From Lacrimispora sinapis (lineage in GTDB: Bacteria; Bacillota; Clostridia; Lachnospirales; Lachnospiraceae): DNA of 64,000 nucleotides. The stretch covers positions 124,001 to 188,000 of the forward strand of contig NZ_CP141832.1 in assembly GCF_043633585.1 (NCBI RefSeq), written 5' to 3'. A program made the position numbers and the translations under genes. Shown piece after piece: positions 48,735 to 58,179 of the stretch (position 1 is the first letter of the stretch; every line of letters starts with the position of its first letter). The notes under the pieces were generated by a model that searched no databases, was not told the origin of the DNA, and was given only the letters and a program-made list of their open reading frames with translations.

Positions 48735-48763
48735 TTGACAAACTTTCCTTAAACCATTACACT
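48735..48763 (+). promoter_or_regulatory. metG promoter
   Basis: Perfect TTGACA (48735-48740), 17-base spacer, TACACT (48758-48763), upstream of the T-box leader. Confidence 0.7.
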
Positions 48764-48789
48764 AGGGTTACTAACAATTGATCTATATG

Positions 48790-49076
48790 AGAATGCTGAG
48801 AAAAGAAGAGTAAGAAATAAACGATCATGAGCAGAGACTTCCGGCAGCTGAAAAGGAAGCATGGTCTTATTTCCCAACATGGCCTTGGAGCAGCGGAGTT
48901 GAATTGGCATAATTATTGCTTTTAAACTCCGACGGTCACACCCGTTATCGTGTCAGACTGTTTATGCAGCCGATAAGGTCCATGCTGTAAGGTATGGATG
49001 AATTAAAGTGGTAACACGGGATATTTCCCCGTCTTTAAATTTCCGAAAGGATCTTTTAAGACGGGTTTTTCTTTTT
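48790..49076 (+). promoter_or_regulatory. T-box leader of metG
   Basis: Stem I with the AGTAAGAAA region near 48808 begins the leader. The conserved T-box AATTAAAGTGGTAACACGGG sits at 49001-49020. A terminator hairpin CCCGTCTTTAAA (49028-49039) / TTTAAGACGGG with TTTTT follows. A candidate Met specifier ATG is at 48879-48881. Uncharged tRNA-Met binding would favour the antiterminator and metG expression. It accounts for the 485-base gap. Confidence 0.88.
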
Positions 49077-49131
49077 CGGGGAGAAGGAATGCTTCCAGTC
49101 ACATCTCATTTTAGAAACAGGAGGAATTAAC

Positions 49132-51108
49132 ATGAGCAAAGATTCAAACAAAAAACCTTATTATATTACCACCGCCATCGCCTATGCCTCAGGAAAGCCC
49201 CATATCGGCAATACCTATGAGGCAGTTCTGGCTGATGCCATTGCCCGTTACAAAAGGGCAGAGGGCTATGACGTATTTTTCCAGACCGGAACCGATGAAC
49301 ATGGTCAGAAAATTGAAGAAAAAGCAGAAGCAGCAGGTGTGACTCCAAAAGCGTTTGTGGATCAGGCGGCCGGTGAAATTCGTAATATCTGGGATTTGAT
49401 GCATACCTCTTACGATAAATTTATGCGTACCACCGATCAGGACCATGAAAAACAGGTTCAGAAGATCTTTAAAAAGCTTTACGATCAGGGAGATATTTAT
49501 AAAGGATACTATGAAGGCTTATACTGCACTCCATGTGAATCCTTTTTCACCGAATCCCAGCTGGTGGATGGGAAATGCCCGGACTGCGGCCGTGAAGTAA
49601 AACCGGCCAGGGAGGAGGCATATTTCTTCCGTATGAGCAAATATGCGGACCGTCTCATCAAGCATATCAACGAGAATCCGGAATTTATCCAGCCGGTTTC
49701 CAGGAAAAATGAGATGATGAACAATTTTCTTCTTCCGGGTCTTCAGGATCTTTGTGTATCCAGAACCACCTTTACCTGGGGAATTCCCGTGGACTTTGAT
49801 CCAAAGCATGTGGTCTATGTATGGCTTGACGCTTTGACAAACTATATTACCGGAATCGGCTATGACTGCGACGGCAACAGTACGGACCAGTTTAAAAAAT
49901 ACTGGCCGGCAGACTTACATCTGATCGGGAAAGATATCATCCGCTTCCATACCATTTACTGGCCTATTTTCCTTATGGCATTGGATGTGCCCCTTCCAAA
50001 GCAGGTGTTCGGTCATCCCTGGCTGTTACAGGGAGACGGAAAGATGAGCAAGTCCAAGGGAAATGTTCTCTACGCAGATACCCTGGTAGATTTCTTTGGT
50101 GTAGATGCGGTCCGTTACTTTGTGCTTCATGAGATGCCCTTTGAAAATGACGGCGTGATTTCATGGGAGTTAATGGTAGAGCGCATGAATTCCGATCTCG
50201 CCAACATCCTTGGTAATCTTGTAAACCGTACCATTTCCATGTCCAATAAATACTTTGGAGGCGTGGTCACCGATGGAAAGGATACCGATTCCTTTGATGA
50301 TGATTTAAAGACCGTAGTTCTGGAAGAAGTGAAAAAGGTTCAGGAGAAGATGGAGAAACTCCGGGTCGCAGATGCCATGACCGCCATCTTTAACATATTC
50401 AGAAGAAGCAACAAGTATATTGATGAGACCGCTCCCTGGACGCTTGCAAAGGATGAGACGAAAAAAGCCCGTTTGGAGACGGTTCTTTATAACTTAACGG
50501 AAGCCATTACCATCGGAGCTTCCCTGCTTGAATCCTTTATGCCGGACACTTCAAAGAAGATCCTTGCACAGCTTTGCACCACAAAGAGAGAATTGTCTGA
50601 GATGGATACTTTTGGCCTTTATCCGTCCGGATGCAAGGTAACAGACAAGCCTGAGATTTTATTTGCACGTATGGATATAAAAGAAGTGATGGAAAAAGTG
50701 GAGGCCATGAATGCGGAAGCTTCCGCCGAAACCGGAGAAGCGGAGGAAGAAGCCGCTGAAGTTATCGACATCGAACCAAAGCCGGAGATCGAGTATGAGG
50801 ATTTTGCAAAGCTGCAGTTCCAGGTAGGAGAGATCATTGCCTGTGAAGCGGTGCCCAAATCCAAAAAACTTCTCTGTTCCCAGGTGCGGATCGGCAGTCA
50901 GGTGAAGCAGATCGTCAGCGGAATCAAGGCTCACTACTCACCGGAAGAAATGGTTGGCAAAAAGGTGATGGTTGTGGTAAACTTAAAACCAGCAAAACTG
51001 GCTGGTGTCATGTCTGAAGGCATGCTTTTGTGTGCAGAAGATGCGCAAGGCGGCTTATCCCTTATGATTCCGGAAAAACCAATGCCGGCAGGAGCAGAGA
51101 TCTGCTGA
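49132..51108 (+). CDS. metG: Methionine--tRNA ligase
   Basis: 658 aa, GGAGG upstream. Class I synthetase: HIGH-type PHIGNTYEAVLADAIARYKR, zinc knuckle CTPCESFF...CPDCG (near residues 127-150), KMSKS loop DGKMSKSKGNV near 305. The C-terminal about 110 residues are the EMAP/tRNA-binding OB domain (FAKLQFQVGEIIACEAVPKS). An acidic Ala/Glu linker joins core and tail. Regulated by the T-box leader. Confidence 0.96.
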   Translation: MSKDSNKKPYYITTAIAYASGKPHIGNTYEAVLADAIARYKRAEGYDVFFQTGTDEHGQKIEEKAEAAGVTPKAFVDQAAGEIRNIWDLMHTSYDKFMRTTDQDHEKQVQKIFKKLYDQGDIYKGYYEGLYCTPCESFFTESQLVDGKCPDCGREVKPAREEAYFFRMSKYADRLIKHINENPEFIQPVSRKNEMMNNFLLPGLQDLCVSRTTFTWGIPVDFDPKHVVYVWLDALTNYITGIGYDCDGNSTDQFKKYWPADLHLIGKDIIRFHTIYWPIFLMALDVPLPKQVFGHPWLLQGDGKMSKSKGNVLYADTLVDFFGVDAVRYFVLHEMPFENDGVISWELMVERMNSDLANILGNLVNRTISMSNKYFGGVVTDGKDTDSFDDDLKTVVLEEVKKVQEKMEKLRVADAMTAIFNIFRRSNKYIDETAPWTLAKDETKKARLETVLYNLTEAITIGASLLESFMPDTSKKILAQLCTTKRELSEMDTFGLYPSGCKVTDKPEILFARMDIKEVMEKVEAMNAEASAETGEAEEEAAEVIDIEPKPEIEYEDFAKLQFQVGEIIACEAVPKSKKLLCSQVRIGSQVKQIVSGIKAHYSPEEMVGKKVMVVVNLKPAKLAGVMSEGMLLCAEDAQGGLSLMIPEKPMPAGAEIC

Positions 51109-51146
51109 TGTAAGGGAGTATCAGAAGATAAGAGATAGATAATCAT

Positions 51147-51182
51147 GGTAGGCCGGATTTATCAAATCCGGTCTATCATTTT
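51147..51182 (+). terminator. metG terminator
   Basis: AGGCCGGATTT / AAATCCGGTCT hairpin with ATCATTTTG tail. Confidence 0.65.
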
Positions 51183-51197
51183 GAAAAGGAGAATTCC

Positions 51198-51926
51198 ATG
51201 GAGGAAACAATCAGCGCCCGTAGAGAAGGGATCACCGGCAATACCTTAAAGATCATTGCCATGGGAACCATGTTCATTGATCATATCGGTGTGGTTTTTA
51301 TTGAAAATGGAATATTGAAACATCAGGCAATGGATCAGACCAACCTATGGATGATCATGGATCTGATCCTTCGCACCATAGGACGGATTTCATTTCCCAT
51401 TTTTTGTTTTCTGCTGGTAGAAGGATTTCTTCATACGAGAGATGTAAAACGATACGGTGCCAGACTTTTTCTCTTTGCACTGATTTCTGAAATTCCATTT
51501 GATCTGGCCATGTTCGGAGAATGGTTTCATCCGGAATACCAGAATGTATTTTTCACCCTGTCCCTGGGGCTTTGGGTCTTATCTGCCTATAGAAATGCTT
51601 ATGGTGACCCGCTCAAGCAGTCCTTTGCCATTGTTGCCGGGTGCGGCGCGTCTGTTTTTCTGAAATGTGATTATAATATTATTGGGATCGTAATGATCCT
51701 CATGTTTTACATTTTCCGGGAAAATAAAAAGATGCAGAGCCTTTTTGTGGGAGCCATAGCCATTTTTGAAAGTCTTACCTGTTTTGGTGCGGCAGTTCTG
51801 GCCCTGTTTCCCATACGGATGTACAATGGAAAACGAGGAGACAAGAGCTTAAAATACTTTTTCTACGCATTTTACCCCGCACACCTTATTTTGTTCTATT
51901 TGCTCTATCAACTGTTTGGAAAATGA
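51198..51926 (+). CDS. TraX family membrane protein
   Basis: 242 aa, AAGGAG before the ATG. A TraX-type integral membrane protein: LKIIAMGTMFIDHIGVVFIE, RTIGRISFPIFCFLLVEGFL, LFALISEIPFDLAMFGEWFH and QNVFFTLSLGLWVLSA are the signature segments. In F plasmid TraX acetylates pilin; chromosomal Firmicute members have no known substrate. It lies between metG and tatD and is probably co-transcribed with tatD (18-base gap). Confidence 0.9.
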   Translation: MEETISARREGITGNTLKIIAMGTMFIDHIGVVFIENGILKHQAMDQTNLWMIMDLILRTIGRISFPIFCFLLVEGFLHTRDVKRYGARLFLFALISEIPFDLAMFGEWFHPEYQNVFFTLSLGLWVLSAYRNAYGDPLKQSFAIVAGCGASVFLKCDYNIIGIVMILMFYIFRENKKMQSLFVGAIAIFESLTCFGAAVLALFPIRMYNGKRGDKSLKYFFYAFYPAHLILFYLLYQLFGK

Positions 51927-51944
51927 AATGAATAGGAGATACCC

Positions 51945-52712
51945 ATGATATTTGATACACACGCCCATTATGATGATGAGGCATTTGAGGAAGACAGAGA
52001 GGAATTGCTTACGTCCCTGTCTACGCAGGGAATCGAGGCGGTCACCAATGTAGGTGCCAGCATAAAGACCTCTGAAAATACTTTGAAACTGGTGGATCAG
52101 TATTCCAATGTTTACGGTGCCATTGGCGTCCACCCCAATGAAACCGGAGAACTGAATGAAGAAAAATTAAACTGGCTGAGAACCCAGTCAGCCCATAAAA
52201 AAATTGTTGCAATCGGAGAGATCGGACTTGATTATCACTGGGATGAGCCGGAGCGTGAGATCCAGAAGACCTGGTTTATCCGTCAGTTATCCCTGGCAAG
52301 AGAGGTAAAACTTCCGGTGATTATTCACAGCCGTGATGCGGCAAAGGATACGCTGGATATCATGAAAGCAGAAAAGTCCGAAGAGATCGGTGGAGTCATC
52401 CACTGCTTCTCCTATGGAATAGAAATGGCCAGAGAATATCTAAATATGGGGTTCTATCTGGGAATCGGCGGAGTGCTCACTTTTAAGAATGCCAAAAAGC
52501 TGAAGGAAGTAGTGGAGTATATGCCCATAGAACAGCTGGTTTTAGAAACCGACTGCCCTTACCTTGCGCCGGTACCCAACCGGGGAACGAGAAATTCCTC
52601 TTTAAATCTTCCTTATGTAATAAAGGAAATCAGTGCCATTAAGGGAATCCCCGAGGAAGAAGTCATTGAAAGAACCAATCATAATGCCAAAAAATTGTAC
52701 CGGCTTAAATAA
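51945..52712 (+). CDS. tatD: TatD family hydrolase
   Basis: 255 aa. Metal-dependent hydrolase: DTHAHYDDEAF at the start, IGEIGLDYHWDEPE, PVIIHSRDAAKDTLD and the VLETDCPYLAPVP motif. TatD proteins are 3'-5' DNA exonucleases or DNA-repair factors. Beside rsmA, an arrangement widespread in Firmicutes. Start after AGGAGATACCC. Confidence 0.94.
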   Translation: MIFDTHAHYDDEAFEEDREELLTSLSTQGIEAVTNVGASIKTSENTLKLVDQYSNVYGAIGVHPNETGELNEEKLNWLRTQSAHKKIVAIGEIGLDYHWDEPEREIQKTWFIRQLSLAREVKLPVIIHSRDAAKDTLDIMKAEKSEEIGGVIHCFSYGIEMAREYLNMGFYLGIGGVLTFKNAKKLKEVVEYMPIEQLVLETDCPYLAPVPNRGTRNSSLNLPYVIKEISAIKGIPEEEVIERTNHNAKKLYRLK

Positions 52713-52738
52713 CAGGAACGAGAAAATGGAGGACAAGC

Positions 52739-53611
52739 ATGCCGACACTGGGAAATCCCCAAAAAACGATAGAGATCATTCAAAAATATGAATTCGCATT
52801 CCAAAAAAAGTTCGGTCAGAATTTTTTAATAGATCCCCATGTATTGGATAAAATCATTGCAGCAGCAGGGGTGGCAAAGGACGACTGCGTCCTGGAGATC
52901 GGTCCGGGAATCGGAACCATGACCCAGTACCTGGCTGAGAGCGCCCGTCATGTGGTTGCCGTGGAAATTGATTCTAACTTGATTCCCATTCTGAATGAAA
53001 CTCTTTCCGATTATAATAATGTAACGGTGATTCACGGTGATATTTTAAAGGTTGATGTCAATCAGATCATCGAACAGTACAATGAAGGACGCCCCATTAA
53101 GGTAGTCGCCAACCTTCCTTATTATATTACCACCCCCATTATCATGGGTCTCTTTGAAAATAAGGTTCCGATTGATAACATTACTGTTATGGTCCAGAAG
53201 GAAGTGGCAGACCGTATGCAGGTAGGGCCTGGTTCCAAGGATTACGGTGCTCTGTCTCTGGCGGTTCAGTATTATGCAGAGCCTTACATCGTGGCAAACG
53301 TCCCGCCCAACTGCTTTATGCCTCGTCCGGGAGTGGGGTCCGCAGTCATCCGCCTCACAAGGCATAAGACATCGCCGGTAGAAGTAAAAGAACCGGAGCT
53401 TATGTTCCGGCTGATCAGGGCTTCCTTTAACCAGAGAAGGAAAACCCTGCAAAATGGACTGAACAACTCCCAGGAAGTAAATTATTCCAAAGAACAGATC
53501 ATAGAAGCCATTGAAAGCCTTGGTCTTTCTCCCTCTGTGCGGGGAGAAACTTTGACACTGGAACAATTTGCGGCCTTAAGCAACGCTTTTACAAGCCTGA
53601 AAAATCGTTAA
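52739..53611 (+). CDS. rsmA: 16S rRNA dimethyltransferase RsmA (KsgA)
   Basis: 290 aa, GGAGGACAAGC before the ATG. Dimethylates the two adjacent adenines near the 3' end of 16S rRNA. SAM motif VLEIGPGIGTMTQYLAESA, acidic VVAVEIDSNLIPIL, the catalytic VVANLPYYITTPIIM and the C-terminal RRKTLQNGL are all intact. Full length. Confidence 0.96.
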   Translation: MPTLGNPQKTIEIIQKYEFAFQKKFGQNFLIDPHVLDKIIAAAGVAKDDCVLEIGPGIGTMTQYLAESARHVVAVEIDSNLIPILNETLSDYNNVTVIHGDILKVDVNQIIEQYNEGRPIKVVANLPYYITTPIIMGLFENKVPIDNITVMVQKEVADRMQVGPGSKDYGALSLAVQYYAEPYIVANVPPNCFMPRPGVGSAVIRLTRHKTSPVEVKEPELMFRLIRASFNQRRKTLQNGLNNSQEVNYSKEQIIEAIESLGLSPSVRGETLTLEQFAALSNAFTSLKNR

Positions 53612-53632
53612 ATAAACATCAGAGTGTCCTTT

Positions 53633-53673
53633 AGGGCCAGACGTTTTCCACAATGGAACCGTCTGGCTCTTTC
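53633..53673 (+). terminator. rsmA terminator
   Basis: AGGGCCAGACG (53633-53643) / CGTCTGGCTCT (53660-53670) with TTTC tail. Confidence 0.65.
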
Positions 53674-53728
53674 ACGCGTTATCACGCTAATACTGTACAA
53701 AACAAAGGAAAAGAGCGGAAAAACCACG

Positions 53729-53757
53729 TTGCAAGAACCTATTTTCTGTGGTATGCT
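53729..53757 (+). promoter_or_regulatory. Promoter of the peptide-binding lipoprotein
   Basis: TTGCAA (53729-53734), 17-base spacer, TATGCT (53752-53757), about 60 bases before the start. Confidence 0.6.
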
Positions 53758-53815
53758 AAATCTTGCGTTGTCTGTGAAAGACGGACGAAGAAAAAGAAAA
53801 TTGGAGGAAGATAAT

Positions 53816-55486
53816 ATGAAGAAAATGGCACTCGTATTGGCGGCTGTCCTTGCTTCTGGTGTTGTTTTGACTGCATGCGGCGGTTCCGGAAAATCAGGCA
53901 CAGAAAATGGCACAGCCCAGAAGACAGAGGCAGCAGGCAGCACATCAGCCGGAGGTCTTGATTTGGCGGTCCAGATCGGACCTGATCCGGAAACCATTGA
54001 TCCGGCTCTCAACTCTGCAATTGATGCATCTAATATCATTCTGCATGCGTTTGAAACCCTGCTGACTGTTGATGAAAAGAACAGCATTGTTCCCGGACAA
54101 GCAGAGAGCTATGATGTCAGTGACGACGGACTTACTTATACCTTTCATTTAAGAGATGGTTTAAAGTGGAGCGATGGTTCTGACTTTACAGCAGATGATT
54201 TTGTATATTCCTGGAAGCGTCTGGCAGACCCGATGACCGCGGCTCCTTACTCTGCCGATATGCTTTCCATGATCAAGGGCTATGAAGAAGCAGCAAAAGG
54301 AAATCTTGACGCACTGGGAGTGTCAGCACCAGACCCTAAGACATTGGTGGTAGAGCTGGCCTCTCCCTGCGTTTATTTTGATAAAATCGTTACACATGCG
54401 AGTATGGCACCTGTAAAAAAAGATGTGATCGAGTCAAACGGTGACCAGTGGACCTTAACTCCTGAGACCTACATTTCCAACGGTCCCTTAAAGATGACCG
54501 AATGGGTACCAGGTTCTCATATTACATTTGCAAAGAATGAAAATTACTGGAATGCAGATAAAGTTACTTTAAACTCATTGAAGTTTGTTCTCATGGAAGA
54601 TTCTAACGCTGCCTACAGCGCATATCAGACCGGAGAAGTCCAGATGATCCGTGACGTACCTACAGAGGAGATTCCAGGACTCAAGGATTCCCCTGATTTC
54701 CATTTAGAACCTCGTATGGCAACATCCTATACCATCTTTAACACACAGAAGGCACCATTTGATAATGTTAAGGTCCGCAAAGCATTAAGCCTTGCAGTTG
54801 ACCGTGATTACATTGCCAACACACTGATGATGCAAACGGCCGTACCGGCTTCCAACTTTGTAGGACCTGGCATCTCTGATTTAGAGGAAGGCTCTTCCTT
54901 TGAAGACGTGACCCGCAAAAACAACGGCGGAGATTATTTCAACACCTCCAATTATGAGGAAGATTTAAAGAAAGCCAAAGATCTTCTGGCAGAAGCCGGA
55001 TATCCCAACGGGGAAGGATTCCCGGTGATTGAATATATGACCAACGACTCAGGCTATAATAAGCCCGTAGCAGAGTATTTACAGAATGCCTGGAGTAAAC
55101 TTGGCGTGAAGATGGACATTAAGATTGTTGAATGGTCCACCTTTACCCCAACCCGCCGTGCAGGCGATTTCCAGATCTGCCGGGGCGGCTGGGTATACGA
55201 TTACGATGATCCTATCAATATGCTGACCTTGTTTACTTCAGACAGCGGCAACAACGACGGAAAGTATTCCAATCCGGAAGTAGATGCTTTAATCAATCAG
55301 GCCCGCGATACTGCAGATAAGGCAGATCACTATGAGAAACTGCATCAGGCAGAAAAGCTGATTATGGAAGATGCAGCCGTGGCTCCTCTTGTATACTCCA
55401 GTGATTATTATATGCAGAATCCGGATATCAAAGGTACCTGGCATTCACCATATGGCTACTGGTTCTTCATGTATGCCACAAAATAA
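53816..55486 (+). CDS. Oligopeptide ABC transporter substrate-binding lipoprotein
   Basis: 556 aa from the ATG at 53816 (TTGGAGGAAG upstream). Signal peptide with lipobox VVLTACGGSGK. OppA/DppA-family solute-binding protein: IGPDPETIDPALNSAIDASN, YTFHLRDGLKWSDGSDFTAD, FVYSWKRLADPMTAAPYSAD and VRKALSLAVDRDYIANTL are family signatures. Its permease and ATPase partners are not in the window, so it is an orphan binding protein or shares another complex. It has its own promoter and terminator. Confidence 0.95.
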   Translation: MKKMALVLAAVLASGVVLTACGGSGKSGTENGTAQKTEAAGSTSAGGLDLAVQIGPDPETIDPALNSAIDASNIILHAFETLLTVDEKNSIVPGQAESYDVSDDGLTYTFHLRDGLKWSDGSDFTADDFVYSWKRLADPMTAAPYSADMLSMIKGYEEAAKGNLDALGVSAPDPKTLVVELASPCVYFDKIVTHASMAPVKKDVIESNGDQWTLTPETYISNGPLKMTEWVPGSHITFAKNENYWNADKVTLNSLKFVLMEDSNAAYSAYQTGEVQMIRDVPTEEIPGLKDSPDFHLEPRMATSYTIFNTQKAPFDNVKVRKALSLAVDRDYIANTLMMQTAVPASNFVGPGISDLEEGSSFEDVTRKNNGGDYFNTSNYEEDLKKAKDLLAEAGYPNGEGFPVIEYMTNDSGYNKPVAEYLQNAWSKLGVKMDIKIVEWSTFTPTRRAGDFQICRGGWVYDYDDPINMLTLFTSDSGNNDGKYSNPEVDALINQARDTADKADHYEKLHQAEKLIMEDAAVAPLVYSSDYYMQNPDIKGTWHSPYGYWFFMYATK

Positions 55487-55512
55487 TTCTGAACCAAAAG
55501 AATAAGTAAAAA

Positions 55513-55558
55513 AATAATCCTTGCAATGACAGCAACTTCATTGCAAGGATTATTTTTT
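55513..55558 (+). terminator. Terminator of the peptide-binding lipoprotein
   Basis: AATAATCCTTGCAATGA / TCATTGCAAGGATTATT, then TTTTT: a 17-bp stem. Confidence 0.85.
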
Positions 55559-55613
55559 ACCTAAACTTTCATACTTCAATCATTCTTACCTTAGATCATG
55601 TCTTTTCAAACAA

Positions 55614-56165
55614 TCACACAATTGAATCATCATAACAGGCACGCGTACCGCCGATGAATTTGGCTCTGGTACGTGCAGCCACTACGTGAGCTGAGCCGAT
55701 ATACTGGGTCTTAATGCGGACAGGAACGGCCACTGCACGCAAATGCATACCGATGAGCGTATCGCCGATATCAATTCCGGCATGTGCTTTTATCCATTCT
55801 ACAGCTACCGGCTGTGACAGAGTATGATAGGCCGCTGTAGCCAGTGAGCCGCCGGCCTTTAGCTGAGGCACCACGTTGACCGGCTCATAGCCGTATCGCT
55901 CTGCCGCCTCCCGTTCCAGAATGAGGGCGCGGTTTAAATGTTCGCAGCACTGGGCAGCCACATAGATCCCTTTTTCGTGAAATACCTCATAGATGGCTGA
56001 GAAAACTTCCTGGCCGATTTCCCCGCTGGAATAAGAACCGATGCGGTGATTGGAAATCTCACTGGACGAGCAGCCGATGACCACCAGGTTTCCCTCTTTT
56101 AAATGGGCTGTCTCCAATAGCTCTCTGGCTGCTTCGTGCGCCTGCATTCTGATTTCTTCTAGCAT
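55614..56165 (-). CDS. UPF0340 / TIGR01440 family protein (YwlG-like)
   Basis: 183 aa. Sequence pattern LVVIGCSSSEISNHRIGSYS, GIYVAAQCCEHLNRALILER, VVPQLKAGGSLATAAYHTL and IGMHLRAVAVPVRI matches the UPF0340 family (B. subtilis YwlG), of unknown function. The start follows GGAGG. The HIT gene lies 12 bases upstream on the same strand, so the two are likely co-transcribed. Confidence 0.9.
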   Translation of the reverse strand: MLEEIRMQAHEAARELLETAHLKEGNLVVIGCSSSEISNHRIGSYSSGEIGQEVFSAIYEVFHEKGIYVAAQCCEHLNRALILEREAAERYGYEPVNVVPQLKAGGSLATAAYHTLSQPVAVEWIKAHAGIDIGDTLIGMHLRAVAVPVRIKTQYIGSAHVVAARTRAKFIGGTRACYDDSIV

Positions 56166-56177
56166 GACTAAATCCTC

Positions 56178-56597
56178 CTATAATGCTTCCCGAAGGGCAG
56201 CAGCCATTTCCTCGTATTCCTGATCCGTAAAATAGACCTTATCCGGATTCATGGCAAAGGTACCGCCCCATTCATCGCCGCCGTTATATTTGGGAACGAT
56301 GTGCATGTGGAGGTGGCATCCGGTGTCTCCGTAGGCACCGTAATTGACTTTGTCCGGTTGGAACACTTTATGAACTGCCTTGGAAACCTTGGAAACATCC
56401 GCAAAAAATGCATTTCTTTCTTCATCACTGATATCGACCATTTCGCTTACGTGGTCCTTATAGGCCAGTATTACCCTGCCTTTTTTGCTTTGCTCCTTAA
56501 ATAAGTATAAAAATCCTGATTCCATCTCACAGACCGGATAGCCGAATTTGGCAACCAAATCTCCCTTCATGCAGTATGCACAGTTTGGATCTTTCAT
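56178..56597 (-). CDS. Second HIT family protein
   Basis: 139 aa from the ATG at 56597 (AGAAGG nine bases upstream); an in-frame ATG six bases earlier sits too close to the ribosome site. It starts KDPNCAYCMKGDLVAKFG with two Cys, then VILAYKDHVSEMVDISDEER, and ends with HLHMHIVPKYNGGDEWGG, the His triad. Distinct from the HinT-like protein at 41801. Cytoplasmic nucleotide hydrolase of unknown substrate. Confidence 0.9.
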   Translation of the reverse strand: MKDPNCAYCMKGDLVAKFGYPVCEMESGFLYLFKEQSKKGRVILAYKDHVSEMVDISDEERNAFFADVSKVSKAVHKVFQPDKVNYGAYGDTGCHLHMHIVPKYNGGDEWGGTFAMNPDKVYFTDQEYEEMAAALREAL

Positions 56598-56699
56598 AAT
56601 CATATACCTTCTTTCAGATCGTGTAATGTCATGTTCCACAAGACGATTCTATTATAAAACGGCGGGAATGAAAAGATAGAATCTTCTCCCATCGGGTAC

Positions 56700-57104
56700 T
56701 TAAGCTTTGTTTTTTATATGGTTGGCAACCTTTACGTCTTCTTTTTTGATATGGTTGATCAGCCAGCCTGCAATGGTAGAATTTACCTCACCCACGAGTG
56801 CCACGGTTGGACCATCCTTATCCAGCTTACGGCAGATTTCGGCAACCACTTTTTTAAAATCTTCATGGTAGCGTCTGTGGTTTACATAATCAGGGTACTT
56901 GCTTTGAACCTGAAGCTTTTCTTCGTCGCTGAAGTGCTTCGCCGTATAATCCTGAAGAAATTTTGTTATGGTTGCCAGTTCGCTGCGTCCCTTACCGGTT
57001 GCGCAGGCAGCTAAAAGGTTGTTGACCGCATCTATGAGCTGACGATGCTCCGTGTCGATTAATTGGTTACCTGTCTCCAGGTCTTTTGTAAAAGTATAAG
57101 CCAT
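56700..57104 (-). CDS. Bacteriohemerythrin
   Basis: 134 aa from the ATG at 57104 (GGAGGGAATTACT). The di-iron ligands are in IDTEHRQLIDAVNNLL, HFSDEEKLQVQSKYPDYVNH, RRYHEDF and INHIKKED, the standard HExxxH/HxxxH spacing. Binds O2 reversibly; in anaerobes such proteins may deliver or scavenge oxygen. It lies after the ABC ATPase gene on the same strand, 64 bases apart. Confidence 0.93.
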   Translation of the reverse strand: MAYTFTKDLETGNQLIDTEHRQLIDAVNNLLAACATGKGRSELATITKFLQDYTAKHFSDEEKLQVQSKYPDYVNHRRYHEDFKKVVAEICRKLDKDGPTVALVGEVNSTIAGWLINHIKKEDVKVANHIKNKA

Positions 57105-57168
57105 AGTAATTCCCTCCATAATTCGATCTTCATATTCATTTTACATCAAAATTTTCAAATAGCAACCT

Positions 57169-58179
57169 CTATTTATCTTTCCAGCTTAAATAGAGATTTG
57201 CCACGACATCTTCAATGGGAGCTTTTTTAATTTCCACATCCAGGATTTGAGGAAATTCAGACAAATTCCCTAATACTCTATGGATAGGAAATATTTTCCG
57301 GTCAAATTCATACTCATGGCTGCCATGTTCCGAACGCAGCAGTTTCATTCCGGGAAGAGAAAGGGGAGCCTCCTTGGGGGACGTTGTGATTTCGATCCGG
57401 TAGAAGCCTCCTAAAGCATCCCGAAGCTCATCAAAATTCCCGTCAAAGGCGATGGTTCCTTTATTTAACAGCACCACCCTCTGAGCCATTTCTTCCAGGT
57501 CATCCATATCATGACTGGTGACCACTACAGTAGTTTTCTGCTCTTTGTTGATTTTTTTCAGAAAATGTATCATCTGCTGCTTTGCAAGGACATCCAAGCC
57601 TAACGTAGGCTCATCAAGAAAAATAAGGTCCGGTCCGTGTAAAAGGAGCATGGCAATGTCCGCCCGCATCCGCTGCCCCAGGCTGAGTTCCCTGGCAAAT
57701 GTTTTTAAGATATCGGTAAGGTCCAGCAGTTGGGTAACCATTTTAAGATTTCTCTGATATATTTCATCAGGTATGTTCCAGACCTCCTTTTTCCACTCAA
57801 AGCTGGTAATAACGGGGTGGTCCCACCATAGCTCCGTCCGCTGTCCGAATAAGATTCCCACACGCCGCATGAGAGGGATACGGTCCCTCAAAGGGTCCAT
57901 TCCAAGCACCGAGACCCTTCCTTGCGTAGGCAGGAGAATGCCTGAGAGAATTTTAATGGTAGTACTTTTCCCCGCTCCGTTTGCCCCTGCATAGGCTACA
58001 AATTCCCCGGGGTTTATGGTAAGGGATACGTGATCCAGTGCGGTTACCACCCGTTTGTCCGGGCGGAACATGTTTTTTATAATATCTTTGGCTTTTCCGC
58101 TTCTTTGCCACTGTGTGTATGTTTTTGTTACATTATCGATGGCCAAAGCCGGAGTATCTTGGAGAACCATAGGCTGCAT
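57169..58179 (-). CDS. ABC transporter ATPase (ABC-2 export type)
   Basis: 336 aa; AAGGAATG before the ATG. Walker A AYAGANGAGKSTTIKILSG (residues 60-80), Q-loop FGQRTELWWDH, signature ARELSLGQRMRADIAMLLL, Walker B DLIFLDEPTLGLD, H-loop VVVTSHDMDDLEEM. The C-terminal about 90 residues are a regulatory tail. It overlaps the permease gene by 47 bases. Together with two permeases it forms an ABC-2-type exporter of unknown substrate. Confidence 0.93.
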   Translation of the reverse strand: MQPMVLQDTPALAIDNVTKTYTQWQRSGKAKDIIKNMFRPDKRVVTALDHVSLTINPGEFVAYAGANGAGKSTTIKILSGILLPTQGRVSVLGMDPLRDRIPLMRRVGILFGQRTELWWDHPVITSFEWKKEVWNIPDEIYQRNLKMVTQLLDLTDILKTFARELSLGQRMRADIAMLLLHGPDLIFLDEPTLGLDVLAKQQMIHFLKKINKEQKTTVVVTSHDMDDLEEMAQRVVLLNKGTIAFDGNFDELRDALGGFYRIEITTSPKEAPLSLPGMKLLRSEHGSHEYEFDRKIFPIHRVLGNLSEFPQILDVEIKKAPIEDVVANLYLSWKDK